This document shows, in pieces, positions 8,376 through 16,609 of a stretch of DNA of 64,000 bases. Source of the DNA: Methanomicrobium mobile BP (lineage in GTDB: Archaea; Halobacteriota; Methanomicrobia; Methanomicrobiales; Methanomicrobiaceae); contig NZ_JOMF01000005.1 of assembly GCF_000711215.1 (NCBI RefSeq), positions 1 to 64,000 on the forward strand, in the 5' to 3' direction. Numbering within the stretch: the first letter of the stretch is position 1; each line of letters starts with the position of its first letter. A model generated the notes under the pieces. The model saw nothing but the letters and a program-made list of their open reading frames with translations. It did not search any database and was not told where the DNA came from. The translations under genes and the position numbers were made by a program.

Positions 8376-8456
8376 GTGCCTTATCTATTGGATCTATTAT
8401 ATTAACAATTTATAGGTTAGACTTCCGGTGCGGCGGGGAAGATACGAAAAAAGTGT

Positions 8457-8502
8457 ATGTGTGTATGTAAAGGTGTATGTAAATGCGTATGTAAACGGGT
8501 GC
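8457..8502. repeat. 12-bp GTATGTAAA-type direct repeat
   Basis: Imperfect copies of GTATGTAAAnGn at 12-base spacing (GTATGTAAAGGT, GTATGTAAATGC, GTATGTAAACGG) follow a short TGTGTATG run. It lies in the 209-base gap between lysK and the flavodoxin gene. Cysteine-rich short frames across it are produced by the repeat and are not genes. Confidence 0.55.
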
Positions 8503-8584
8503 TCTCCCGTATGCGGCTTTTATTCCGCACCCTTTGCAGCCGTAAGCCACATACTGAGGCACTATATGTGCCCTGTACTGAGCC

Positions 8585-9202
8585 TTATGCTGTAAGTCCC
8601 ATACCGTCAAGCCATCCGCGAATATCATCCCCGGAGGCTTCGGCGGGGAAACGACGGCTGTCAAGCCACTTAACGTTCTTGGGTACAAGTGTATGCAGAT
8701 ATTCCAGACTTTCTTCTATGCCGCTTGAATCCGAGGTGCAGAATGCCGCAAGTGACTTTCCGTTCAGATCGTTGTTTTCAAGGAAAGTGCAGATAATACG
8801 CGGTGCCTGCCCGTACCAGATCGGATAACCGATCAATATCGTATCGTATTTGTCGGGATTGGGGACCGAACCGTTTATCGCGGGTCTGACAGTCGGATCG
8901 GACTGCTCTCTGATTGCGCGGGACTCCGTGGAATAGGAGATATCCTCTTCATTGTAGGGTACTTCGGGAACGATTACGTAGAGATCCGCATTCAGTATCC
9001 TGGCGGCGGAATCGGCTATCCGTTTCGTGTTTCCTGTTGCCGAAAAGACGGCAACAAGGACATGGTGTTTATCGTCGTTATTGCTCTGAACGGTATTGTT
9101 ATCGACTCCGGTTCCCGTATTCTGTCCTCCGTTCACACCGACGCAGCCTGCCGAAGCGAGCAGAAAGATCAGAACGATAAAAATGCACAGTATTTTTTTC
9201 AT
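8585..9202 (-). CDS. Flavodoxin-family lipoprotein
   Basis: About 205 residues. The ATG at 9202 begins MKKILCIFIVLIFLLASAGC, a signal peptide with a lipobox ending in the lipidated Cys. A more upstream in-frame start would bury this signal. An Asn/Gly/Thr-rich linker leads to a flavodoxin fold: VAVFSATGNTKRIAD is the FMN phosphate-binding loop (T/S-x-T-G-x-T) and ILIGYPIWYGQAPR is the isoalloxazine-contacting loop. It is thus an FMN protein tethered outside the cell membrane, an unusual location for a flavodoxin. Its redox partner is unknown. Confidence 0.8.
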   Translation of the reverse strand: MKKILCIFIVLIFLLASAGCVGVNGGQNTGTGVDNNTVQSNNDDKHHVLVAVFSATGNTKRIADSAARILNADLYVIVPEVPYNEEDISYSTESRAIREQSDPTVRPAINGSVPNPDKYDTILIGYPIWYGQAPRIICTFLENNDLNGKSLAAFCTSDSSGIEESLEYLHTLVPKNVKWLDSRRFPAEASGDDIRGWLDGMGLTA

Positions 9203-9430
9203 GCGATGTCTCCGTTTACCGCACTGCGGTAATGCCGTTTTATGCGGTATAATTTCTTTATTATGTCGCAATTACATTAATTTATGCAATAGATTGTGCC
9301 GTATCCGTTATTTTTGAGGCAACGTTGAAATTCGGGGAAGTATCGCTGACGGAAACCGAAAAATCCGAATTGAAGACTGAATTAAAAAAATAATTCAAAA
9401 AGAAAATGAAAAGTAAAAAATGAAATGTAA

Positions 9431-9826
9431 TTATCTGTTCTTTTTCGACTTGCCTTCTTTCTTCTTCTTTGCCATCGAAAGAATATCGACGATGTACTTG
9501 TCGTCGGAACCCATCTGCATAATCATGTCGTCGCCCGAGGCAAGTTTCTCGAGATTCAGTTCGTACGAACCCGGGCTTAAGACCCTTATGCTCTCTATTC
9601 TGTCGTATATTTCGGTTCTTTCAGGTGCTTTCTGTGGAATCTCTATGATTTCCTGTTTGGTTTCGGCGGCAATCTCCTCTATGGATTTCTCTTCGAGGAC
9701 ATCCCTGTGTAAATCAGCCCTCTTTATGTAGAGAAATTTTTTGCCGCCGCAGCTGGGACAGCCTTTCAGTATATCCGTGGAACCGTCCTTGAACTCTCTT
9801 CCGCACTGTGCGCACTTATGCGGCAT
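9431..9826 (-). CDS. arvC: Zinc-ribbon protein of the ArvC/OapC family (DUF2072)
   Basis: 131 residues. The N-terminus carries two CxxC pairs (CAQCGREF and CPSCGGKKF, residues 5-30), a zinc ribbon. The rest is charged, with a helical middle (EEKSIEEIAAETKQE) and a Lys-rich tail. It is the last gene of a three-gene minus-strand group with the DUF2073 protein and the Era-like GTPase. In Haloferax the corresponding genes were named oap for their place beside a replication origin and arv for their part in extracellular vesicle formation. Start ATG has a good GGTGAT site. The family call is by pattern and gene order. Confidence 0.78.
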   Translation of the reverse strand: MPHKCAQCGREFKDGSTDILKGCPSCGGKKFLYIKRADLHRDVLEEKSIEEIAAETKQEIIEIPQKAPERTEIYDRIESIRVLSPGSYELNLEKLASGDDMIMQMGSDDKYIVDILSMAKKKKEGKSKKNR

Positions 9827-9894
9827 ATTCTATCACCTTTTTTCTGTCGCGCTGTTCGCTTTTGTTTATTTATTGTTTTTATTGCTTTATTGCA

Positions 9895-10278
9895 TTATTT
9901 GGATGAAACCCATGTGCTGATGAGGTCCTTGTCCTTCTTTAAGGTCTTCATCTGGTTTGCGGGTCCGATAACCGTGAGTCTTCCCGCGGTAGAACTCTCC
10001 TTCTTGCCGAAGAGTCCTCCGAAAAGTCCCCCGCTCTTGTGACTGCTCTCGGAACCTGCCGAATAGGTCTCCATCTCGATACCGGCAAAGCCGTCCGGCG
10101 TTATCTCGCGCATGGTTGTCTCGATGAGAAAACTCTGCTCATCCGGTGTAAGACCTTTCTCGAGAACGACAACGTTTCCCTCCATGACTTTTTCCAGTAT
10201 GAGTCGCACCTTTTCGAGTGTGGTCAGGTTCTCAAGTCGCTCCGATGAGATAAGATCTATTTGCACTCCCTGAATCAT
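9895..10278 (-). CDS. arvB: ArvB/OapB family protein (DUF2073)
   Basis: 127 residues from the ATG at 10278, which has GGTGATC four bases upstream. The in-frame GTG at 10287 overlaps the GTPase stop as GTGA but has no site of its own. It has an alpha/beta N-terminal part (MIQGVQIDLISSERLENLTT...KVMEGNVVVLEKGL), then a Gly/Ser-rich insert with GGLFGGLFGKK (residues 83-93), then a last strand. It is thought to act with the ArvA GTPase; no enzyme motif is visible. The FGGLF-KK insert resembles the N-terminal segment of the GTPase next door. Confidence 0.78.
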   Translation of the reverse strand: MIQGVQIDLISSERLENLTTLEKVRLILEKVMEGNVVVLEKGLTPDEQSFLIETTMREITPDGFAGIEMETYSAGSESSHKSGGLFGGLFGKKESSTAGRLTVIGPANQMKTLKKDKDLISTWVSSK

Positions 10279-10283
10279 TCTGA

Positions 10284-10925
10284 TCACCCGAAGTACTCAA
10301 TCATTTTCTCGTAAAGCTCATCGACGTTGTTGCCCTCAAGACCGGAGATGGAGATGACCGGATGCTGGGGGAAGGCACTCTTGATTCTTGCCGGCGATGC
10401 ATCCGGAAGATCGTTCTTGTTTGCGACTATGATGACGGGCAGTTCGCGGCTCTCGATGATGCCGACGAGCATGATGTTGACCTGAACAAAGGGATCCTGC
10501 GTCGAGTCGAGCATGTAGATGACGCCGTCGATGTCCTCTCTGAGCCAGTGCATTGCCTCGGCAACACCCTCGGTAGCCTCGCGGGCGCGGACAACTGCCT
10601 CGTCGGGCTGCATGCCGTATTCGAGGAACTCTTTGTAGTCGATTTTGGTGGTGACTCCCGGAGTATCGACAATATCGATTGTGATGGAATTGCCTTTCTC
10701 ATCCGAGATCTTTACGCCTTCCTTCCTTCTTGCACGGCGTGTTTCGTGCGGAATCTCGCTTACGGGTCCGACCGCATCGCCGGTCCAGTCTCTGACAATC
10801 CTGTTGGAAAGAGTGGTTTTTCCTGCGTTCGGCGGTCCGTAGATTCCGATTCTCATCTGTTTTTTCTTGAAGAGACCGCCGAAAAGTTTAGCAAATCGTT
10901 GTTTCGTTTTTAATAAAAAGCTCAT
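10284..10925 (-). CDS. arvA: Era/Ras-like small GTPase ArvA/OapA
   Basis: 213 residues from the ATG at 10925 (GGAGG eight bases before it; a TTG one codon upstream is also in frame). G motifs are clear: G1 GPPNAGKT (residues 30-37), G3 DTPG, G4 NKND. A basic amphipathic N-terminal helix (residues 1-23, with FGGLFKKK) precedes the G domain and could bind membrane. This is the GTPase reported to drive extracellular vesicle budding in haloarchaea, with ArvB and ArvC. Here all three genes are adjacent in the order A-B-C. A vesicle role in this organism is inferred. Confidence 0.85.
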   Translation of the reverse strand: MSFLLKTKQRFAKLFGGLFKKKQMRIGIYGPPNAGKTTLSNRIVRDWTGDAVGPVSEIPHETRRARRKEGVKISDEKGNSITIDIVDTPGVTTKIDYKEFLEYGMQPDEAVVRAREATEGVAEAMHWLREDIDGVIYMLDSTQDPFVQVNIMLVGIIESRELPVIIVANKNDLPDASPARIKSAFPQHPVISISGLEGNNVDELYEKMIEYFG

Positions 10926-11118
10926 CAAATATCCTCCGATTATATACCCATTTGATCAATTTGACTGATATCTACTATGTACCATGTACAATATAGAGAT
11001 ATATCATGTTTTGTTCAATAAATAAGATTTCTATTGGATTCGGGATTGCATAAAACGCAGATCTTCGTTTTATATCGTTTAATATCGTCATATTACCTTT
11101 TATATCCTTTTAACTCAC

Positions 11119-11158
11119 CCGGAGTTGCAGTGCCCGCGGAGGTTGCGGGTACGTCCGG
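11119..11158 (+). other. Nested GC-rich stem-loop in AT-rich spacer
   Basis: CCGGA (11119-11123) can pair with TCCGG (11154-11158) and, inside, CCCGC (11133-11137) with GCGGG (11145-11149); the loop holds GGAGGTT. No T run follows, so it is not a simple terminator. A small structured RNA or a DNA-level element is possible. Confidence 0.3.
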
Positions 11159-11410
11159 TAAATTATGAATATATAAATCCCGTATACGTTCGAAATCTCA
11201 TGATTTGGTCATTAACATTAATGTTTTATACTGACAGGTTATAGGAATAGTTATAGGACCCGTCTCCGGTACGGGATGGCTGCAAGGGTAAACGATTCAG
11301 ACAGTATCCGGTTATTTTTGAGATAGATTGAATATTTCCGGATATTTCGGAATGATGTTTTGCATCCTGTGTCTGCTGTTTTCCGCCGGATTTGGGGGTT
11401 GACAATAATC

Positions 11411-11560
11411 AAATTCCATCGAAATCAATCAAAATCAATCGAAATCAATCAAAATCAATCGAAATCAATCAAAATCAATCGAATTCAATCGAATTCCATA
11501 AAATTCCGCCGAAATCAGTCATATTTCACTGAAATCAACTGAAATCAACTGAAATCAGAC
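11411..11560. repeat. 10-bp periodic A-tract repeat (GAAATCAATC / AAAATCAATC)
   Basis: From 11421 to 11480 the units GAAATCAATC and AAAATCAATC alternate perfectly in 10-base register, giving a 20-bp repeat. Decayed units continue to about 11560 (GAATTCAATC, GAAATCAACT). A-tracts spaced at one helical turn are known to bend DNA, so this block, 100 bp before the CBS gene, is probably intrinsically curved. The curvature is inferred. Confidence 0.75.
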
Positions 11561-11659
11561 ATAAATCAACAGAAGTCGGGCAAAATTGCCCGAAATCAAT
11601 TCAAATTAGCGGTATGCTGCGCAAAGAGCATAACCTGATTAAATCGGAGGTGATCAGAA

Positions 11660-12229
11660 ATGAACAATAATATAGGCACCGGTCAGTATCACATAAATGT
11701 ACCTGTCAAGGAGATCATAAAGTATAATGCCGTTACCGTAAGTGCGGACACGCGTGTCGATAAGGTAGCGGAGAAGATGTGCAGGATAGGAACGGGCAGC
11801 TGCATTGTTCTGCAGAATAACGTCCCCAAGGGTATAGTCACGGAAGACGACCTTACCTGCAAGATTGTGGCACGCAACAGGAAGCCGAGCGAAGTCTTTG
11901 CGGGCGAGATTATGAGCACTCCGCTCATCACTATAGATGCGGATACCACCGTCGATGAAGCGGCTCATCTCATGATCTCGCGCAAGGTGAGGAGGCTTCC
12001 CGTTGTCGACAAGCAGAAGGTTATCGGGCTTGTGACCATAAGGGATATTCTCCCCGTTACCAGCGAGTTGAACGAGATAATGTCCGAACTTCTCAAGTTC
12101 AGGTCAGGCGAGGAATCACACAACCATCCGGGCGTCTGCGATTCCTGCGGAAAGATGACGGACAATCTTTATGCGGTCGACGGAGTTTTCCTCTGCCACA
12201 AGTGCTCGCACGGCGATGACACGGATTGA
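11660..12229 (+). CDS. CBS-pair protein with C-terminal zinc ribbon
   Basis: 189 residues. Two CBS motifs occupy about residues 16-75 and 80-135 (VSADTRVDKVAEKM...GIVTEDDL; ITIDADTTVDEAAHLM...GLVTIRDIL) and form one Bateman module, which usually binds adenosine nucleotides or SAM. A zinc ribbon (CDSCGKM...CHKC, residues 158-182) follows. The start has a near-perfect ribosome binding site, GGAGGTGATC. It is the first of three CBS genes in a row. Ligand and target are unknown; a nucleotide-sensing regulator is a reasonable guess. Confidence 0.85.
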   Translation: MNNNIGTGQYHINVPVKEIIKYNAVTVSADTRVDKVAEKMCRIGTGSCIVLQNNVPKGIVTEDDLTCKIVARNRKPSEVFAGEIMSTPLITIDADTTVDEAAHLMISRKVRRLPVVDKQKVIGLVTIRDILPVTSELNEIMSELLKFRSGEESHNHPGVCDSCGKMTDNLYAVDGVFLCHKCSHGDDTD

Positions 12230-12448
12230 GACAGGGATCAACGGTTTAAAGATCAAAGAGAATTAAATAATAAACTGCAACAATTACAATAAATTAAAAA
12301 ACGAAAACGTGCTTAAAGAAGTGCGCACCAATCAAATCCAACCATAATATTTCGGGTGTCGGCGGTCGCGGTCTTAAACTCCCGCGAAATCGGGTAAGAA
12401 AAACAGAAAAGACCCGCATGGTCGAAACTCTGAGATATGGAGAATAAT

Positions 12449-13309
12449 ATGCATAAGGATGTGAAGAAACAAAATATCTCGGTAAATGAAATAGCAACGA
12501 CGAACGTAATCTCCGTTCCGCAGACCATGAGCATTATCCATGCGGCAAAAACGATGACAAAGAACGGTTTCAGACGTCTTCCCGTTACGGATTCGGGTAC
12601 AAACAAGATAATCGGAATCGTTACGGCAACGGATATTGCCAATCTCATGGGCGGCGGCGACAAATACAACCTTGTCTCGGGTAAACACAAAGGGAATCTT
12701 ATCTCCGCCTTAAACGACAGCGTTCACGAGATTATGAGCAAAAATCTCATCACATTCGGCGAAGACGGCATGGTTGAGGATGTCGCGAAAGTAATCGTCG
12801 AGCGCAAATGCGGCGGAATGCCCATTGTCGACAAAGACGGCGTGCTTATAGGCATAGTCACCGAAAGGGACATACTGAAAGCCTTCGTCGATACGCCGAA
12901 TTACATGAGCGTCGGCGACGTAATGACAAAAAGACCTCATGTCATCTCGCCTGACACACCCATATGCAGCGTCACCAAAGAGATGATATCAAAGAAGTTC
13001 CGCAGGCTTCCCGTGGTCTCCGACGACGTCCTCTACGGAATCGTTACCGTCATGGATATCTTAAAGCATGTCGGCAACGGCGAGGTCTTCAAGGATATGG
13101 TAACCGGAAATGCCTCCGATGTCATGTCCGTGCCCGTAAGGAATCTCGTAAGCGACAACCTTCTGACCACGGTGCCGGATGAAAGTCTCACCGACATCGC
13201 AAATACCATGCTAAGGAAGAACATCGGAGCCTTCCCCGTCATAGACAACTCGCATCTCACCGGAATAATCACGGAATTCGATCTGGTAAGGGCGCTCACA
13301 AAGATTTGA
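12449..13309 (+). CDS. Four-CBS-domain protein
   Basis: 286 residues made only of four CBS motifs, i.e. two Bateman modules: about residues 15-68 (ISVNEIATTNVISV...), 85-142, 146-205 and 218-284. Each ends with the typical GIVTxxDI/GIITEFDL strand. The ATG at 12449 is preferred because GGAG lies six bases before it; an in-frame ATG at 12437 lacks one. It probably senses adenosine ligands and has no catalytic domain. Between modules 1 and 2 sits a short Gly-rich insert (MGGGDKYNLVSGKHKGN). Confidence 0.82.
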   Translation: MHKDVKKQNISVNEIATTNVISVPQTMSIIHAAKTMTKNGFRRLPVTDSGTNKIIGIVTATDIANLMGGGDKYNLVSGKHKGNLISALNDSVHEIMSKNLITFGEDGMVEDVAKVIVERKCGGMPIVDKDGVLIGIVTERDILKAFVDTPNYMSVGDVMTKRPHVISPDTPICSVTKEMISKKFRRLPVVSDDVLYGIVTVMDILKHVGNGEVFKDMVTGNASDVMSVPVRNLVSDNLLTTVPDESLTDIANTMLRKNIGAFPVIDNSHLTGIITEFDLVRALTKI

Positions 13310-13735
13310 GAAAATATCCTGTCTCATACGGCATTATGCGGTCCCGGTCGGAATCCCCTTTCCGCATACTTTTTAAGGGGGATTCGGTTGAACACACGAC
13401 AGCCTAAAAAATAGCATATGCTTTCTTTTTTCGGCAGACAGTCATTGAATCAGCCAAATCAATACACTGATATACTATTAAAGATACTAAGGAAATTATA
13501 AACAATCGGAGGGGAGTATCACACCTTGTTTAATGATAACTATCTTCATCAATTGTTGAAAGCGGCGTTTTTGAGACCGCTTGCGTTTGTTTGAGAATCC
13601 CTTTTCCGTGCATGCATTGCGCGGGCGGGTTTACTCATGATTTTTGCCGGTATAATGCGAAAAGTGCGAAATGTGCGAAAGATGCAAATAAAAAGCAGTT
13701 TATGCATTTAAACTAATTTAATTGAGGTATATAAA
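13310..13735. other. 426-bp intergenic region between two CBS genes
   Basis: No recognisable gene. It has a TATA-like TATACTATTA at about 13471-13480, then a GGAGG at 13508-13512 and a TTG-started frame of only 22 codons (13526-13594). A second, separate AT-rich promoter zone precedes the next CBS gene (13680-13735), which has its own GAGGT site. Confidence 0.4.
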
Positions 13736-14515
13736 ATGAGCAAGAAATTATTGATAAAAGATGTTATGTCAAAGCCTGTCACCATCGCAAAGTCAGCGGT
13801 CATCACCGAGGCACTTGATAAGATGCTCGATCTCGGTATCGATCCGCTGGTCGTGACAAACAACGACGCGGTTGTCGGCACCATCTCAAGGAAAGCAATC
13901 GCAGATGTATTGGGCAGCAAGAAAACATCCGCCATATCTCCGACAAAGATCCACGTATCAAACAAATTGGATGAAGAGTTCACCTCGGCATATCCGGATC
14001 AGGATGCCGAGATACTCGTCCCGCTGCTTCAGGAATACAAGGTTGTCGTGGTCTTAAACGAGGATCACAAACTTGTCGGCAAGGTCGACGCGACCGATCT
14101 TCTCGCGGTCATGACTCCACAGTCGCCGATTGACAAGATTATGCAGAACGCACACACCGTGCTCCCCGGCGACCGCGTTATACACCTGAGAAGGAAGATG
14201 ATTGACGCGGGCGTCACAAAGTTCGTCGTCGTCAACGAAGACCGCTCGATTGCGGGCGTTGTGACCGAGACCGACGTTGCACGCTCCATGAGAAAGTTCC
14301 GTGAGTCCGTCGACGAGAAATACCAGGACAATCAGGTCAGAAACCTCTTCGTAAGCGATATCATGACAAGCCCCGCGCTCTGTATCGATGCGGGCGAGAG
14401 CACGGAGAAGGTCAAAGACCTCATAGTCAACAAGAGAATCAGCTCGGTACCGGTTACACGCGACGGCAAGCTCGTCGGCATAATCTCAAAAGATGCAATG
14501 CTCGTTGCACTCTGA
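13736..14515 (+). CDS. Four-CBS-domain protein
   Basis: 259 residues, four CBS motifs (about residues 6-58, 72-126, 130-186 and 202-257). The second motif is decayed (DAEILVPLLQEYKVVVVLNEDHKLVGKVDATDLL). The last three have the usual endings (GVVTETDVA, GIISKDAML). No extra domain. It differs from the preceding four-CBS protein enough to be an old paralogue. Start ATG follows GAGG by eight bases. It is separated from its neighbours by long spacers, so it probably has its own promoter. The ligand is unknown. Confidence 0.82.
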   Translation: MSKKLLIKDVMSKPVTIAKSAVITEALDKMLDLGIDPLVVTNNDAVVGTISRKAIADVLGSKKTSAISPTKIHVSNKLDEEFTSAYPDQDAEILVPLLQEYKVVVVLNEDHKLVGKVDATDLLAVMTPQSPIDKIMQNAHTVLPGDRVIHLRRKMIDAGVTKFVVVNEDRSIAGVVTETDVARSMRKFRESVDEKYQDNQVRNLFVSDIMTSPALCIDAGESTEKVKDLIVNKRISSVPVTRDGKLVGIISKDAMLVAL

Positions 14516-14850
14516 TTCAGCCGACGATTTAACAGGCCTATAGCCGGTTATACGGATATATTCAGACAAATAATGAACGGATAACGAACTGATATAGAAC
14601 AAATAACGAACAACAAAATAACCGATAACGAACAAATAAATAAAAAATAACATACAAGTGAACCGACCGATAACAAAAACAACAGACAGCACAAAAAATA
14701 ACGACAATTAAAGCAATAACGACAATTAAAGCGATTGAACGATTTCATATGCCGGTGCTTTCAGAAAAGCACCCGAAACCTACATTTTTTCATCTTCCGT
14801 TCTCATATTAATTACTTAAAGTACTTACGATACACGGGGAATTGCACGAT
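14516..14850. repeat. Intergenic region with degenerate AACGAACAAATAACGA-type repeats
   Basis: 335 bases without a gene. From about 14565 to 14735 it is filled with imperfect repetitions around ATAACGAACAAATAACGAAC and AACGACAATTAAAGC, with 10-15 base spacing. The final 80 bases before dys are plain AT-rich promoter sequence (TTAATTACTTAAAGTACTTACG). Confidence 0.5.
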
Positions 14851-15870
14851 ATGAAGCGGATAAGAGCAGTCAGACCGAACGAACGAATCGACGAACTTCT
14901 GGGCGACATGGCGGATGCCGGTTTTCAGGGCAGAAAACTCGGCGAATCACTGGAAGTTCTGACGCGGATGATAACGGACGAAGACTGCACGGTAATACTC
15001 GGACTTTCGGGCGCAATGATCCCCGCCGGCATGCAGAAGGTAATAATCGAGCTTGTAAAACGGCGATATGTCGACGTAATCGTATCGACGGGCGCAAACA
15101 TCTTTCATGACGCCTGCGAGCACCTCGATGTCCATCACTACAAGGGTCATCACAATGTCGACGACGCCGAACTCTTCTCGAAAGGAATCGACAGGATATA
15201 CGACGTCTTCGCGCACGAGGATGAATTCAGAAAGATTGACGGCATTATCGCCGATTTCGGAAGAGAGCTCGCATGCGGAATGCCTGCGGGCATGACATAT
15301 AATAAATCCTCGGCGGAGTTCGCTTACGGTCTGGGCAGACATCTCATGAAGCTGAACCCGAACGGAGAGTCCGTCCTGTCCGAAGCCGCAAAGAACGGGG
15401 TAAGAATTTATGTCCCCGCACTCTGCGACTCCTCGATAGGAATAGCGCTTGTAAGCGCAAGGCGCGGGGGCGTCGATATCTCAATCGATCAGCTTGCCGA
15501 TGCCGATGAGCTCACCCGCATAGTCGAGCACTCCGAAAGGACGGGTGTAATATATGTCGGCGGCGGCGTCCCGAAGAACTTCATACAGCAGACACAGGTA
15601 ATCGCCTCAATCCACGATGCCGGAAAAGAAGGTCACAATTATGCCGTTCAGTTCACGGTCGACTCCCCTCACTGGGGCGGTCTTTCGGGATGCACGTTCG
15701 AGGAGGCGGTAAGCTGGGGCAAGGAAGCCGCCGACTGTCACAATGTCCAGTGCTTCTGCGACGCAACCATAGCCTTACCCGTGATCGTCTCGGGACTCAT
15801 CGCAAAGGGAGTCGCACGCCGCAACCCGCCCGATGTCACGGGACTCATCTCTTCCGTTTCGGTCTTTTAA
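14851..15870 (+). CDS. dys: Deoxyhypusine synthase
   Basis: 339 residues from the ATG at 14851 (an in-frame TTG lies three codons upstream; GGGGA precedes both). It transfers the aminobutyl group of spermidine to a lysine of initiation factor aIF5A. The active-site region FEEAVSWGKEAAD contains the family's catalytic lysine. Other family blocks are VSTGANIFHD, HHNVDD, DSSIGIAL and GVPKNFIQQTQ, the last being NAD-binding. Transcribed alone. A decarboxylase of the polyamine-forming fold is in the same window (33.6 kb), though linkage is weak. Confidence 0.93.
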   Translation: MKRIRAVRPNERIDELLGDMADAGFQGRKLGESLEVLTRMITDEDCTVILGLSGAMIPAGMQKVIIELVKRRYVDVIVSTGANIFHDACEHLDVHHYKGHHNVDDAELFSKGIDRIYDVFAHEDEFRKIDGIIADFGRELACGMPAGMTYNKSSAEFAYGLGRHLMKLNPNGESVLSEAAKNGVRIYVPALCDSSIGIALVSARRGGVDISIDQLADADELTRIVEHSERTGVIYVGGGVPKNFIQQTQVIASIHDAGKEGHNYAVQFTVDSPHWGGLSGCTFEEAVSWGKEAADCHNVQCFCDATIALPVIVSGLIAKGVARRNPPDVTGLISSVSVF

Positions 15871-15947
15871 TAATCTCCGTCTCAATCTCCGTCCCTTACC
15901 GTCCCTTACCGTCTCTTAAAAAACCATAACCATTAATAACAATTCAT

Positions 15948-15960
15948 GATAATATATACA
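15948..15960 (+). promoter_or_regulatory. Candidate promoter of tRNA-Ser and the S13 cluster
   Basis: GATAATATATAC is TATA-like and lies about 70 bases before the tRNA-Ser gene, in an AT-rich block after a short CCGTCCCTTA repeat. It could start a transcript covering tRNA-Ser and the ribosomal genes behind it. Confidence 0.35.
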
Positions 15961-16026
15961 GGCAACATTCATGGAGCAGCACAATATTTGTGGTGTTGCG
16001 AGTGTCGAAAGATGCGAGATTACTCT

Positions 16027-16113
16027 GTTGAGGTAGCCAAGCTAGGTATGGCGCGGGGTTGCTAACCCCGTGTCCCCTTAAAGGACTCGGGGGTTCAAAT
16101 CCCTCCCTCAACG
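16027..16113 (+). tRNA. tRNA-Ser (anticodon GCT)
   Basis: Acceptor GTTGAGG pairs with CCTCAAC; discriminator G, as usual for serine. Anticodon stem CGGGG/CCCCG encloses TTGCTAA, anticodon GCT, reading AGC and AGU. The long variable arm (TGTCCCCTTAAAGGAC) is a class II tRNA feature. It lies 33 bases before the S13 gene in the same direction. Confidence 0.92.
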
Positions 16114-16146
16114 CTTTCCGAGCAAATCTCACTGTGAGGCAGTTGA

Positions 16147-16596
16147 ATGGAAGAGAAAGAGATAAACTACTTTGTCAGGATTGAGGATAACGATCTTGAC
16201 GGTACCAAGTCGGTACAGATTGCTCTTACAGGACTTCCGGGTATCGGAATGCACACCTCCGTCAGCATTGCAAAGATGGCGGGCGTGGATCCCTTAGCCA
16301 CAATCGGACTTCTTGATGAAGAGCCCGTAGAGCGCATTCGTGAGGTTATCAGAAACTACATCGAGCGCGTACCTGTCTGGATGTTAAATCGCCAGAAGGA
16401 CTTCTACGGCGGAGAAGCAAAGCAGCTTCTGGGAACCGATCTCAGGATGGCAATCGACGAAGATGTCAACCGCATGAGAAAGATCCGTTGCTACCGTGGT
16501 ATTCGCCACGAGACCGGACAGAAGGTTCGCGGACAGCGCACGAAATCAACCGGCAGAATCGGCTCAACGGTCGGTGTCAGCAGGAAGAAGGCATAA
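16147..16596 (+). CDS. rpsM: 30S ribosomal protein S13 (uS13)
   Basis: 149 residues, archaeal length. It sits in the head of the small subunit and contacts the large subunit and P-site tRNA. The N-terminus [26 protein letters not shown] and the C-terminal basic tail [20 protein letters not shown] are diagnostic. First protein gene of a tight plus-strand cluster that runs to S2. Confidence 0.97.
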   Translation: MEEKEINYFVRIEDNDLDGTKSVQIALTGLPGIGMHTSVSIAKMAGVDPLATIGLLDEEPVERIREVIRNYIERVPVWMLNRQKDFYGGEAKQLLGTDLRMAIDEDVNRMRKIRCYRGIRHETGQKVRGQRTKSTGRIGSTVGVSRKKA

Positions 16597-16609
16597 TCGG
16601 GTGTAAAAC

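Larger units (their letters stand above)
10926..11659. other. 734-bp divergent intergenic region, arvA to CBS gene
   Basis: No convincing protein gene. Visible items: AT-rich promoter-like sequence near arvA; a nested stem (CCGGA 11119-11123 with TCCGG 11154-11158 around CCCGC/GCGGG); a TATA-like box at about 11169-11178; a palindrome CATTAACATTAATG near 11210; a 5-bp stem CCCGT/ACGGG near 11260; and a long 10-bp repeat (11411-11560). A transcript starting near 11200 would have an untranslated leader of over 400 bases before the CBS gene. Confidence 0.5.

Noticed and set aside
8457-8828. Cys-rich frame (MCVCKGVCKCVCKRV) as a small metal-binding protein
   Set aside because: The cysteines come from the 12-bp GTATGTAAA repeat and the frame runs antisense into the flavodoxin gene.
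11660-12229. IMP dehydrogenase-like or other enzymatic function for the CBS genes
   Set aside because: No catalytic domain is present in any of the three proteins; only CBS motifs and one zinc ribbon are visible.
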